From NCBI GenBank assembly GCA_035552775.1, contig DASZKW010000061.1:1-64000 (forward strand): DNA of 64,000 nucleotides. The letters are read 5' to 3'. How positions within the stretch are numbered: position 1 is the first letter of the stretch; each line of letters begins with the position of its first letter. This DNA is from DASZKW01 sp035552775 (GTDB lineage Bacteria > Actinomycetota > Acidimicrobiia > Acidimicrobiales > Palsa-688). A model generated the notes under the pieces. That model saw only the letters and a list, made by a program, of their open reading frames with translations, was not told the origin of the DNA and ran no database searches. This document shows, one piece after another, positions 50,080 through 59,109 of this stretch. The position numbers were made by a program, and so were the translations under genes.

Positions 50080-50108
50080 TTGACACGACGCCTCCAGGCG
50101 TTGAGGAT
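50080..50108 (+). promoter_or_regulatory. Putative promoter with a 14-base palindrome in its spacer
   Basis: TTGACA (50080-50085) is separated by 17 bases from GAGGAT (50103-50108). The spacer holds ACGCCT-CC-AGGCGT (50088-50101), a perfect 14-base inverted repeat. A repressor bound here would block polymerase. It precedes the importer ATPase gene by about 40 bases and follows the adenosine deaminase remnant. Confidence 0.5.
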
Positions 50109-50149
50109 CGACGTGCGATCTGCGTCTAGCGATTGGAAAGTTCTGCACT

Positions 50150-50995
50150 GTGACACTCGTGACTCCCGCCGCTGTCCCATCCGCCCTGCCCATGGAGACA
50201 CCACAATCTGACGGAGCGGGAATTTCGATCACGGGCCTGACCAAGGAGTTCCGCCTGGGGCGCACGCACGTGACCGCCCTCGACGGATTCAACATGTCGG
50301 CGGGGCGGGGCGCCTTCATCGCCCTCATCGGGCCGTCCGGGTGCGGCAAGTCGACGGTCTTGCGGATCCTCGCCGACTTGGAGCAGCCGACCGCGGGCAC
50401 GGTGCGGGTAAACGGACAGACCCCTGCGCAGCTGAGAAAGAGCCACCAGCTGGGCATCGCTTTCCAAGACGCCGCCCTTCTGCCGTGGCGGTCGGTGTGG
50501 TCGAACACCAAGCTGCCGCTCGAGCTCACGTCGGCGGGCGTGCCCGACAGCTCGATCGTCGACCTGATCAAGCTCGTGGGCCTTGAGGGATTCGAGAAGG
50601 CGCGCCCGGCTCAGCTCTCAGGTGGGATGCGGCAGCGGGCCGCGATCGCCCGCGCCCTGGTCGTGCAGCCTCAGTTGCTCCTCCTCGACGAGCCGTTCGG
50701 TGCTGTGGACGAGATGACCCGCCAGCGGCTCAACCTCGAACTGCTCCGGATATGGGCCGAGCGGGCGACCACCACCCTGTTGGTCACCCACTCCATCAGC
50801 GAAGCGGTATTCCTCGCTGACGAGGTGATCGTCATGACGCCGCGCCCGGGCCGGGCGCAGACCGCGGTGAGGATCGACCTGCCCCGGCCCCGCACGCCTG
50901 ACATGCTGCGCTCGGCTCGCTTCCACGAGCTGTCGGACCAGCTCTGCGACGTGCTCTTCTCCGGTGGGGTGCCAGCGAGCGGAGACGACGTCTAG
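50150..50995 (+). CDS. ABC importer ATPase (SsuB/TauB/ThiZ type)
   Basis: 281 residues from a GTG. Walker [10 protein letters not shown] is at about 61-69, the Q-loop is [17 protein letters not shown], signature [15 protein letters not shown] and Walker [30 protein letters not shown]. The residues [24 protein letters not shown] finish the NitT/TauT-type ATPase. Together with the binding protein at 48665 and permease at 51016 it makes an importer. It has its own promoter candidate. Confidence 0.93.
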   Translation: MTLVTPAAVPSALPMETPQSDGAGISITGLTKEFRLGRTHVTALDGFNMSAGRGAFIALIGPSGCGKSTVLRILADLEQPTAGTVRVNGQTPAQLRKSHQLGIAFQDAALLPWRSVWSNTKLPLELTSAGVPDSSIVDLIKLVGLEGFEKARPAQLSGGMRQRAAIARALVVQPQLLLLDEPFGAVDEMTRQRLNLELLRIWAERATTTLLVTHSISEAVFLADEVIVMTPRPGRAQTAVRIDLPRPRTPDMLRSARFHELSDQLCDVLFSGGVPASGDDV

Positions 50996-51015
50996 TGCCC
51001 TTGCAGAGCGCCTAG

Positions 51016-52662
51016 GTGAGCGACCTCGTTGTCGAGGCTGGCCTGCCGGTCGGGCTGGTAGGCGCCTCGGACCAGGATCGCGCAGCGCGGCGAGGGACCC
51101 GCACTCCCTGGCTGGGCGGTGTGATCGGGATCACCGCCCTCCTGGTCGTGTGGGACCTACTCGCTCTCTACGTATTCCAAGGCAAGCACATCATGCCGAC
51201 CCCGACGGGCGTGCTGCGGGGGTTGTGGGACAACCGCACGCTGTTGCAGGAGAACGCCGGCATCACCATCGCCGAGGCGGCCCAAGGGTGGCTGTGGGGC
51301 AACGCCTTGGCCATCGCACTCGCCCTCGTGTTCATCATAAGCCCCCCGGTTGAAGCGGCCCTGCTCAGGCTGGCGATAGCCAGCTACTGCATGCCGATCA
51401 TCGCCGTCGCTCCGATTCTCAACATCGTCTTCAGCGGGGACAAGCCCAAGGTGGTGCTGGCCGCCATGAGCGTCTTCTTCACCACTCTCGTAGGAATGTC
51501 AGCCGGCCTGCGTTCAGCCGATCCGGTGAGCTTGGACGTGATTCGGGCCTACGGCGGATCTTCGTGGACGGCTATGGTCAAAGTGCGGATCCGAGCCGCA
51601 CTTCCCAACCTGTTCGCGGCGTTGCGGATCGCCGCGCCCGCTGCTGTGCTCGGGGCGATCATCGGCGAGTACTTGGGCGGCACACACGGTATCGGCGTGG
51701 CGATGATCAACGCCGAGCAGTCCTTGGACGTCACCCGGGTGTGGACCCTGGCTCTGTTCGCCGCGGGCCTGGCGGGGGTCGGTTACGCAGCCACGGGAGT
51801 CGTCGCCAGGCTGGCGACGCCCTGGGCCAAGGGGCAGACCGCAAGCGTCGGTGGTACCGCCGGGGGTGGCCGGAGTCGGGGCCGGACCTACCGGGCCGCC
51901 CGCTCCGTCACGTTCCTGGCTGGGTCGATCGGGGTGACGCTGTTGTGCTGGGTGGGCTTCGTCAAGCTGTTCCACCTCAACTCGTATTTCGCCAAGACCC
52001 CTGCCGACGTGTGGCAGTACCTGACGCAAGGCTCGGCGGCGTCGGGCAACCGGGCCGAGCTGTGGCACGCCATGGCCGCCACGCTGGGCGATGCCTCGCT
52101 CGGCTACGTGTTCGGCACGGTCTTGGCGGTAATGGCGGCTATGGCCATGGTCTCGTACCGGACCGTGGAGGCGGCGTTCATGCCGGTCGCCGTGGTCCTT
52201 CGCTCCGTCCCCCTGATCGCCATGACCCCGCTGATAGCGCTGGCCCTGGGCCGGGGTCTGGTGAGCGTCACCGTCATCGCAGGAATAGTGACCTTCTTCC
52301 CCACGCTCGTCAACGTCGTACACGGCCTTCGGTCCGCCTCCCACGATTCGATCCTGCTCATGCGGGCATTCGACGCCTCCGAGTTGACGACGTTGTTCAA
52401 GGTTCGGGTGCCCAGCGCGCTGCCGTCCCTTTTCAGCTCCGCCCGGATTGCCGCGCCGGGTGCACTTCTGGGTGCGGTGCTGGCCGAATGGCTTTCAACC
52501 GGCAAAGGCCTCGGTTATCTGATGCTCGAGGCGAGCACAGAGTCGCGCTTCGACACCTTGTGGTCCGGCGTGGTCCTGATAACCGTGGCATCGGTGGTCA
52601 TCTACGCCATAGTCGGACTCATAGAGATCCCGGTGCTCAAGCGGTTCGGATCTGCTGGCTAG
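51016..52662 (+). CDS. Fused double permease of the NMT1/TauT-type ABC importer
   Basis: 548 residues with two complete permease units in one chain. Each has about six helices and the EAA loop: SSWTAMVKVRIRAALPNLFAALRIAAPAAVLGAIIGEYLG (unit one, about residues 180-220) and FDASELTTLFKVRVPSALPSLFSSARIAAPGALLGAVLAEWLS (unit two, about 455-497). A Gly/Arg-rich linker near residue 275-295 joins them. Most relatives use a homodimer or two genes, so the fused form gives fixed stoichiometry. It is coupled to the ATPase gene by 20 bases. Confidence 0.92.
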   Translation: MSDLVVEAGLPVGLVGASDQDRAARRGTRTPWLGGVIGITALLVVWDLLALYVFQGKHIMPTPTGVLRGLWDNRTLLQENAGITIAEAAQGWLWGNALAIALALVFIISPPVEAALLRLAIASYCMPIIAVAPILNIVFSGDKPKVVLAAMSVFFTTLVGMSAGLRSADPVSLDVIRAYGGSSWTAMVKVRIRAALPNLFAALRIAAPAAVLGAIIGEYLGGTHGIGVAMINAEQSLDVTRVWTLALFAAGLAGVGYAATGVVARLATPWAKGQTASVGGTAGGGRSRGRTYRAARSVTFLAGSIGVTLLCWVGFVKLFHLNSYFAKTPADVWQYLTQGSAASGNRAELWHAMAATLGDASLGYVFGTVLAVMAAMAMVSYRTVEAAFMPVAVVLRSVPLIAMTPLIALALGRGLVSVTVIAGIVTFFPTLVNVVHGLRSASHDSILLMRAFDASELTTLFKVRVPSALPSLFSSARIAAPGALLGAVLAEWLSTGKGLGYLMLEASTESRFDTLWSGVVLITVASVVIYAIVGLIEIPVLKRFGSAG

Positions 52663-52666
52663 CGAC

Positions 52667-54073
52667 GTGGTGTCCGGACCCGATTCGAGCCCTGACCCTT
52701 ACCGCAGCGCTGACCTGTTGGTGAGTGGTGCCGACCTCGTCGCCACCGTCGATGACCAACGCAGCGAGCTCGCCGGCGGGTGGGTGGCGGTTACCGACGG
52801 GTTGATCAGCGCCGTCGGGGCGGCGACCGATCGACCTCCCCAGGCGACCCAAGTCCTGCGCGCGGACGGCGACCTGGTCACTCCGGGGTTGATCAACACC
52901 CACCATCACATCTACCAGAACCTGACCCGCTCCTACGCGCCGGCGGCGAATGGGTCGCTGTTCGAATGGCTGAACGTGCTTTATCCACGCTGGGCTTTGC
53001 TCGACGAGGAGGCCGCCTACCTGTCGGCCTGGGTGGGTCTGGCCGAGCTGGCCCTCGGCGGTTGCACGACTTCGACCGACCACCTCTACGTCCACCCCGA
53101 CGGAGGCGGAGACCTGATCACCGCCGAGATCCAAGCGGCGAAGGAGTTGGGTTTCAGGTTCCATCCGACCCGGGGCTCGATGAGCCTCTCGGAGAAGGAC
53201 GGCGGCCTGCCACCCGACACGGTGGTGCAGGACGACGACGAAATCCTGGCCGACAGCGCGCGCTTGGTCGCCCGTCATCACGACCGGGCGTGGGGCGCAA
53301 TGGTGCAGATAGCGTTGGCTCCCTGCTCACCGTTCTCGGTCACGCCCCAGCTCATGCGGCGCACGGCGGAGCTGGCCGAGACGCTCGATGTCCGCTTGCA
53401 CACGCACCTGGCGGAGGACCCTGATGAGGACCGCTACGCGACCGAACGGTTCGGCAAGCGGACGGTGGAACACTTCGAAGACGTCGGATGGATGACCGCC
53501 AGGACGTGGGTGGCCCACTGCATCTACCCCGAGCCGGTGGAGGTGGCGCGCCTCGGAGCGGCGCGGGTGGGGGTGGCCCATTGTCCGTCGTCGAACATGA
53601 TGATCGGCGGGGGCGGCTTGGCGCCGATCTCCGAGCTGCGGGCGGCGGGGGCTGTCGTCGGCATCGGCTGCGACGGGTCGGCATCCACCGACCACGCCTC
53701 GCTGTGGCTCGAAGCCCGCAGCGCCCTGTTGCTAGGAAGGCTCCGTGGCGGCCCGACGGCGATGGGGGCCCGAGACGCCCTAGAGATGGCGACTCGTGGT
53801 TCAGCCGGTTGCCTCGGACGCAACGGCGAACTCGGGCAGTTGGCTGTGGGCTCGGTTGGTGACCTGGTCTGCTGGCCGATGCAGGGGGTGGCCTTCGCCG
53901 GTGCACTCACCGATCCGATCGAAGCGTGGCTGCGGTGTGGCCCGGTCTCCGCCCGCCACACGGTCATAGCCGGTCGCCCGGTGGTGCGCGACGGAATCCT
54001 GGTGGCCGGCGGCGTCGAGGATGTCCTGGCCCGGCATCGAAAGGTCTCGGCCCGCATGCAGGGACTCCTGTGA
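52667..54073 (+). CDS. 8-oxoguanine/guanine deaminase-like amidohydrolase
   Basis: 468 residues from a GTG four bases after the permease stop. LVTPGLINTHHHIYQNLTRSYAPA has the HxH metal pair in NTHHH and the loop of the 8-oxoguanine deaminase/atrazine-hydrolase-type family. VRLHTHLAEDPDED, TWVAHCIYPEPVEVARLGAARVGVAHCPSSNMMIGGG and VVGIGCDGSASTDHASLWLEARSALLL give the H, E, H and D residues. The family makes urate from 8-oxoguanine or xanthine from guanine. Context, with xanthine dehydrogenase directly downstream, fits both. Confidence 0.85.
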   Translation: MVSGPDSSPDPYRSADLLVSGADLVATVDDQRSELAGGWVAVTDGLISAVGAATDRPPQATQVLRADGDLVTPGLINTHHHIYQNLTRSYAPAANGSLFEWLNVLYPRWALLDEEAAYLSAWVGLAELALGGCTTSTDHLYVHPDGGGDLITAEIQAAKELGFRFHPTRGSMSLSEKDGGLPPDTVVQDDDEILADSARLVARHHDRAWGAMVQIALAPCSPFSVTPQLMRRTAELAETLDVRLHTHLAEDPDEDRYATERFGKRTVEHFEDVGWMTARTWVAHCIYPEPVEVARLGAARVGVAHCPSSNMMIGGGGLAPISELRAAGAVVGIGCDGSASTDHASLWLEARSALLLGRLRGGPTAMGARDALEMATRGSAGCLGRNGELGQLAVGSVGDLVCWPMQGVAFAGALTDPIEAWLRCGPVSARHTVIAGRPVVRDGILVAGGVEDVLARHRKVSARMQGLL

Positions 54074-54101
54074 CCTACAGCCGCCGGTCGCCGGGTAGGC
54101 C

Positions 54102-55031
54102 GTGAAACTCCCCCCGTTCGAGTACCTCCGAGCGTCGAGCGCTGCGGAAGCCGTCAGCGTCCTCTCCGCCGACGAGGACTCCAAGGTGCTCGCCGGCGGG
54201 CAGAGCCTTCTGCCCCTGATGGCGCTGCGACTCGCTCATCCGACGGTGCTGGTCGACATCGCCGCCCTCGACCTGGCCGGGGTGGAGGTCGTCGACGGGC
54301 CGTCCCACATCGACGCTTCGTCGTGTGGTGGCCCGGTCCCCAAGGGCGGCAAGTCGATTCGTCTCGGAGCCATGGTCCGCCAGAGCGTCCTCGAGAGCGA
54401 ACCTGTTGTGGCGGAGACGGTTCCTTTGCTGGCCGCCGCCGCCCGTTACGTCGGTCACCCAGCCACGCGCAACCTGGGGACTCTCGGGGGATCGTTGGCC
54501 CACGCAGATCCGGCGGCCGAACTGCCTGCCGTCGCCGTGGCCCTGGGCGCCGTGGCGGTGGTGGTCGGCCCCGCGGGCCCTCGTCACCTGGCCTGCTCTC
54601 TCCTGGCCGAGGGTTACTTCACGACCTCCCTCGCTCCAGACGAGATCCTCACCGAGATTTGCTTCCCCGCGGCCGGACCCCGCCACGGGGCGGCGTGGTG
54701 CGAGTGGTCCCCCAGGGTGGGCGACTTCGCGGAGGCGGGGGTGGGGGTCGCCGTGGACCTCGACGGCGACGGTGCGATCACCGCGATCGTCGCCGCCGCG
54801 TGCAGTGTGGCGCCCGTACCGCTCGACCTGGGGACAGCCCTGGCAGACGCTGGGGTGGTCGGAGCGACATCGCTTCCCGACCCGCTGCTCCGGGCGGCGG
54901 CGCGGGCGGCGGAGTCGGCGGCATCGGGAAGCCCTGGGGACAAGGCCGAGCTGACCGGTCTCCTGGCTGCTCGGGCCGTGGCGAGGGCGTTCCAAGGCGC
55001 CCGCAAGCCGATTGCGGAGGTCCAGACATGA
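54102..55031 (+). CDS. xdhB: Xanthine dehydrogenase FAD-binding subunit
   Basis: 309 residues from a GTG. FEYLRASSAAEAVSVLSADEDSKVLAGGQSLLPLMALRLAHPTVLVDI is the FAD-binding start with the AGGQSLLP loop. RYVGHPATRNLGTLGGSLAHADPAAELPAVAVALGA has the TLGGSLAHADP loop, binding FAD pyrophosphate. It ends in an alpha-helical CO-dehydrogenase-type domain. It transfers electrons from the Fe-S centres to NAD+. Its stop overlaps the Fe-S subunit start (ATGA). Confidence 0.92.
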   Translation: MKLPPFEYLRASSAAEAVSVLSADEDSKVLAGGQSLLPLMALRLAHPTVLVDIAALDLAGVEVVDGPSHIDASSCGGPVPKGGKSIRLGAMVRQSVLESEPVVAETVPLLAAAARYVGHPATRNLGTLGGSLAHADPAAELPAVAVALGAVAVVVGPAGPRHLACSLLAEGYFTTSLAPDEILTEICFPAAGPRHGAAWCEWSPRVGDFAEAGVGVAVDLDGDGAITAIVAAACSVAPVPLDLGTALADAGVVGATSLPDPLLRAAARAAESAASGSPGDKAELTGLLAARAVARAFQGARKPIAEVQT

Positions 55032-55513
55032 ACGCCCCTGTGGAGCTGGTGGTCAACGCCAGACCCGTCCGGGTCGAGGTCGAGCCGCGTACCACCCTGC
55101 TCGATTTCCTGAGAGACGAGCTCGGCCTGACAGGGGCCCACGCCGGGTGCGAGCAGGGTGCCTGCGGGGCGTGCAACGTCTTGCTCGACGGCCGGGTGGT
55201 GAGGTCGTGCCTGGTGCTGGCGGCTGGGGCATCGGGCTCCGATGTCACAACCGTGGAGCACCTGGGGACACCGGACCTGCTGCATCCCGTGCAGGAGGCC
55301 CTGTGGCGCCATCACGGCCTCCAGTGCGGCTACTGCACCCCCGGGATCGTCATCGCCGCTGTCGACCTGCTGTCGAGGATCCCGAGTCCGACTGACGCAC
55401 AGGTGCGCGAGGCGCTGAATGGGAACCTGTGCCGATGCACCGGCTATGCCGGGATGGTGGCCGCGATCGTCGAAGCGGGTGGCAGCCACGACGACGAGCC
55501 GGTGATCGGATGA
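55028..55513 (+). CDS. xdhC: Xanthine dehydrogenase [2Fe-2S] subunit
   Basis: 161 residues from the ATG at 55028; longer upstream frames overlap the FAD subunit and are shadow. The plant-ferredoxin cluster ligands are Cys41, Cys46, Cys49 and Cys61 in HAGCEQGACGACNVLLDGRVVRSC. The second cluster has Cys100, Cys103 (QCGYCTPG), Cys135 and Cys137 (NLCRCTGY). It carries electrons from molybdenum to FAD. It overlaps both neighbours by four bases. The name follows the small-subunit convention and may differ in other schemes. Confidence 0.94.
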   Translation: MNAPVELVVNARPVRVEVEPRTTLLDFLRDELGLTGAHAGCEQGACGACNVLLDGRVVRSCLVLAAGASGSDVTTVEHLGTPDLLHPVQEALWRHHGLQCGYCTPGIVIAAVDLLSRIPSPTDAQVREALNGNLCRCTGYAGMVAAIVEAGGSHDDEPVIG

Positions 55514-57912
55514 CCGCTGTCGACGAGGCGCAGCAAGCACACGACGTCGGACCCGGAATCGAAACCAGGTCCGGCCCCCGCTACCTGACCGGCGCGGGCC
55601 GCTACCTTGCCGACCACGCGGTACCGGGCCTGTGCCATGTGGCGATCGCCCGTTCCAACACGGCCCACGCCCGTATCGTGAGGATCAACACCGACGGGGC
55701 CGCCGCGCTGCCGGGTGTGGTGGCGGTGGTGACCGGCTCGGACCTCGAGGCCATGGGAGCGCGCCGGTTCGACCACCTCCTCGGCCGTGCGGCTCGACCG
55801 CTCACGTGGCCGGTCCTCGCCATCGACCGAGTCAGGTTCGTCGGCGAGCCGTACGCAGCTGTGGTCGCCTCATCGAGGGCGTTGGCTGAGGACGCACTGG
55901 AGGCCATTACCGCGGAGTTTGAAGAGCTCCCGCCCGTTGTCGGCGGCGAGGCGGCCCTCGCTCCGGGCGCACCTCTGTTGTACCCGGAGTGGGGGACGAA
56001 CGTCTTCCTATCCGCAGAGGAGTTGGCTCCTGGTCTCGATGAAGCAATAGCCCGAGCACCCCGGCGGCTGACTGAACGGTTCGAGTCGCACCGAGTCTGC
56101 GGCCTGCCGATCGAGGGGCACGGCGCCCAGGCGACGTGGGACCCCGGTACGGCGCGCCTGACGGTAGTCGCTTCCAGTCAGCAGCCCCACCAGTTGCGCA
56201 GCGTCATAGCCGAGATATGCGGACTCGACGAGACCCACGTCCGGGTCATCAGCCCCGACATTGGGGGCGGGTTCGGCAACAAGCAGCATTTCACCAGGGA
56301 GGAGTGCCTGGTAGGGCTTCTGGCCCGGCTGACGGGCCGGCCCGTGAGATGGTCACAGGACCGTACCGAGGCGCTCATCGCATCCGTCCATGCGCGCGCC
56401 CAGGTACACGAAGTCGAGGTCGGCTACGACACGTCCGGCCGCGTCCTGGCCCTGAAGGTCAAGGTCATTTCGGATCTCGGCAACCCTGTCCTGTATTTCT
56501 CCGGGACGGGTCCGGCCATCGTGACCGTCGCCAACCTCTCGGGGGGCTACGCCATAGATCGCGTCGGATGGAGCCTGGCGTGCGTAGCCACCACCACCTG
56601 CCCGACCGGCGCGTACCGAGGGTTCGGGCAGCCCGAAGCTCACCTCACGACCGAAAGGATCATGGATCTCGTCGCTTCGGACCTGGGGATGGACCCGGGC
56701 GACGTCCGCCGGGTGAACCTGTTGCCGGACTCTCCCCGCCCGTGGCGCGGCAACGGTGGCCAGCGGATCGACGTGGGGTCCCTCGACTCCCAGCTCGACC
56801 TCCTGCTCGAACGCTTCGAGTACGAAACCTGGCGGCGCCGGCAAGCCGGCGCCCGGGCCGAGGGACGGTATGTCGGGGTCGGGATCTCGACGCTCGTCCA
56901 GGGGACCACGCCTACCCAAAACGACACGGCCGGGCGATTCGGGTCCTTGGAGATGGCGTCGCTGACGATCCTGCCCGACGGTCACGTCAACGTGAAGGTC
57001 GGCACCAAGTCGCAGGGCCAGAGCCACGACACGACCTTCGCCCAGGTCGCGGCGGACGCTCTCGGCATCCCGGCGGGACTGATCGAGGTGCGCGACGGCG
57101 ACACCGACGCCCTGTCGTATGGCCAGGGGACTTGGGGCAGCCGCAGCGCGGTGATGGGCGGTGGAGCCATCATCAAGGCAGCGGGTGAAGTCCGGGCCAA
57201 GCTCGCCCTGGTCGCGGCCGCGCTCGGCCACCATTTGCCAACCGAAGGGGCCATCGATCTGGACGTCTACGCCCGGGTGGCCGCCGCGGCCTGGTGGCAC
57301 ACCCATCTGCTACCCGCCGGAGTCGAACCGGGCCTGACCGCCACGACCGTTTACACCCCTGGCTTCACCGGTCCGTCGTCGGGGCGCGGAGCCAACCACG
57401 ACGAGACCTACGCTTCGCACGCCACCGCTGCCGCCGTCGAAGTCGACCCCGCGACGGGCACGGTCAGGGTGCTGTCTGCGGTCATGGTCTCCGACTGCGG
57501 GGTCGTCATCAACCGGGCGATCGTGGAGGGCCAGCATCAAGGAGGCTTCACCCAGGGACTCGGCACCGCCTTCCTCGAGGAGAGCAGGTACAACGACGAC
57601 GGGCAGCCGCTGTGCGCCACCCTTGTCGACTACACCATCCCCACCGCTCTCGACGTCCCAACCGTCCAGGTCGTTCACCGGCCAACTCGGGCGGAAACGA
57701 CGGGCGGTTTCAGGGGGGCCGGCGAAGCGTCGATCGTCGTCGCCCCCGCTGTCCTGGTGAGCGCGGTCGAGGACGCCCTGCGGCCCCTCGGCGTGAAGCT
57801 GAACTCGACCCGGCTGCACCCGTCGGTGATCCGCGCCGCCGTCCGGGCGACAGGGTGGAGGCCCGACGCCGCCGGGTGGGCGCTGCGGGCACGAGTGCCG
57901 GGCGAGCTTTGA
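55510..57912 (+). CDS. xdhA: Xanthine dehydrogenase molybdenum-binding subunit
   Basis: 800 residues from the ATG at 55510. GPRYLTGAGRYLADH opens the domain; RFVGEPYAAVVASSRALAEDALEAI follows. ISPDIGGGFGNKQHFTREECLVGLLAR has the GGGFG loop near molybdopterin. ATTTCPTGAYRGFGQPEAHLTTERIMDLVA is the AYRGFG active-site loop, and TTGGFRGAGEASIVVAPAVLVSAVEDAL the GAGE segment with the catalytic Glu. The AYRGFG loop differs from the AYxCSFR of CO dehydrogenase, supporting hydroxylation of a purine. It oxidises hypoxanthine to xanthine and urate. Confidence 0.92.
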   Translation: MTAVDEAQQAHDVGPGIETRSGPRYLTGAGRYLADHAVPGLCHVAIARSNTAHARIVRINTDGAAALPGVVAVVTGSDLEAMGARRFDHLLGRAARPLTWPVLAIDRVRFVGEPYAAVVASSRALAEDALEAITAEFEELPPVVGGEAALAPGAPLLYPEWGTNVFLSAEELAPGLDEAIARAPRRLTERFESHRVCGLPIEGHGAQATWDPGTARLTVVASSQQPHQLRSVIAEICGLDETHVRVISPDIGGGFGNKQHFTREECLVGLLARLTGRPVRWSQDRTEALIASVHARAQVHEVEVGYDTSGRVLALKVKVISDLGNPVLYFSGTGPAIVTVANLSGGYAIDRVGWSLACVATTTCPTGAYRGFGQPEAHLTTERIMDLVASDLGMDPGDVRRVNLLPDSPRPWRGNGGQRIDVGSLDSQLDLLLERFEYETWRRRQAGARAEGRYVGVGISTLVQGTTPTQNDTAGRFGSLEMASLTILPDGHVNVKVGTKSQGQSHDTTFAQVAADALGIPAGLIEVRDGDTDALSYGQGTWGSRSAVMGGGAIIKAAGEVRAKLALVAAALGHHLPTEGAIDLDVYARVAAAAWWHTHLLPAGVEPGLTATTVYTPGFTGPSSGRGANHDETYASHATAAAVEVDPATGTVRVLSAVMVSDCGVVINRAIVEGQHQGGFTQGLGTAFLEESRYNDDGQPLCATLVDYTIPTALDVPTVQVVHRPTRAETTGGFRGAGEASIVVAPAVLVSAVEDALRPLGVKLNSTRLHPSVIRAAVRATGWRPDAAGWALRARVPGEL

Positions 57913-57942
57913 GCTAGTGCCCTTGCCGGGAGGGGGCAGTAC

Positions 57943-59109
57943 GTGCACGGCTTGAGGGTCGCCGTCGTCGGCGGAGGCTTGGGGGGCCTCGCCGCGGCCC
58001 TGGCCCTGCGCCAGGCCGGCCACCACCCGGTCGTGTACGAGCAGACCGAGTTGTTCCGGCCCGTCGGGGCAGGCATATCCCTGTGGCCGAACGGGGTCAA
58101 GGTCCTCAACTTGCTCGGTCTGGGCAAGGAGGTGGCGGCGCTGGGGGGTCGCATGGATCGCATGGGCTACGCGAGCCGGGAGGGGACCACGCTCACCGAG
58201 TTCAGCCTCGATCCCCTCTACGAGGCTGTCGGCCAGCGGGCCTGGCCCCTGGCCCGATCCGACCTGCACGAACTGCTGCTCCGAGCGGTCGGTCCGGAGC
58301 GAATCTGGTTGGGTCGGCGATGCGTGGCGGTGACGAGCAGCGCCGACGCGGGCACCGTGCATCTCGACACCGGCGAGCGGGTCGATGCCGATTTGGTGAT
58401 AGGGGCGGACGGAACCCACTCGATCGTAAGGTCATGGGTCCTCGACGAGCCCCTCGACCACGAGTACGTGGGTTACGTCAACTTCAACACGATCACCAAC
58501 GCCGACGCCGAGATCGTACGGCCAGGGGGTTGGCTCACCTGGGTTGGTGACGGCAAGCGGGCCTCGGTCATGCCGATCGGGGAGGACCGGCTGTACGCCT
58601 TCTTCGATGTCCCTCAGCCGCCTCCCGCGGCGGGCGCAGCGGAGCCGGACCCGAGGAAGGCACTGCTTTCCAGCTTCGACGGTTGGGCCAGGCCCGTCGA
58701 GCGTCTCATCCAGGGCCTCGACCCGGCACGGATAAACCGGGTGGCGATCCGCGACCTGCCGGCGGCGCCGCGGTGGCACCGCGGTCGGGCGGTGCTGCTC
58801 GGTGACGCCGTCCACGCCATGGCGCCCGACCTGGGACAGGGCGGCTGCCAGGCTCTCGAAGATGGCCTGGTGCTGGCTCACTACCTCACCACCACCGACC
58901 GCTCGGTATCTGATGCGGCGGACCGCTACCAGGCCGAGCGGCTCCCCCGCACGGCTGACATAAGCCGCCGAGCCCGCAACCGGGCGCTGATGACACACGG
59001 CCAGGACCCGCTGGCGTTGCAGTCCTGGTACGAGTCACTGGCCCGCGAGACCGGTGAAGGCATCGTCGCCGGCTTGGTGCAATCTGTCGCCGAGGGCCCG
59101 TGCCGTTAG
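57943..59109 (+). CDS. hpxO: FAD-dependent urate hydroxylase (HpxO-like)
   Basis: 388 residues from a GTG with GGGAGGGGG upstream. LRVAVVGGGLGGLAAALALRQAG is the dinucleotide-binding GxGxxG loop; DADLVIGADGTHSIVR and RAVLLGDAVHAMAPDLGQGGCQALED are the DG and GD motifs of aromatic hydroxylases. KRASVMPIGEDRLYAFFDVP keeps an Arg (206) and Tyr (218) spaced by twelve, as Arg204 and Tyr216 in Klebsiella HpxO, where they bind urate. The end TGEGIVAGLVQSV is HpxO-like. It turns urate into 5-hydroxyisourate with NADH and O2. Confidence 0.9.
   Translation: MHGLRVAVVGGGLGGLAAALALRQAGHHPVVYEQTELFRPVGAGISLWPNGVKVLNLLGLGKEVAALGGRMDRMGYASREGTTLTEFSLDPLYEAVGQRAWPLARSDLHELLLRAVGPERIWLGRRCVAVTSSADAGTVHLDTGERVDADLVIGADGTHSIVRSWVLDEPLDHEYVGYVNFNTITNADAEIVRPGGWLTWVGDGKRASVMPIGEDRLYAFFDVPQPPPAAGAAEPDPRKALLSSFDGWARPVERLIQGLDPARINRVAIRDLPAAPRWHRGRAVLLGDAVHAMAPDLGQGGCQALEDGLVLAHYLTTTDRSVSDAADRYQAERLPRTADISRRARNRALMTHGQDPLALQSWYESLARETGEGIVAGLVQSVAEGPCR

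Noticed and set aside
49748..50149. Intact small gene between the binding protein and ATPase
   Set aside because: The frame lacks a start signal and matches only the end of adenosine deaminase, so it is treated as a remnant.
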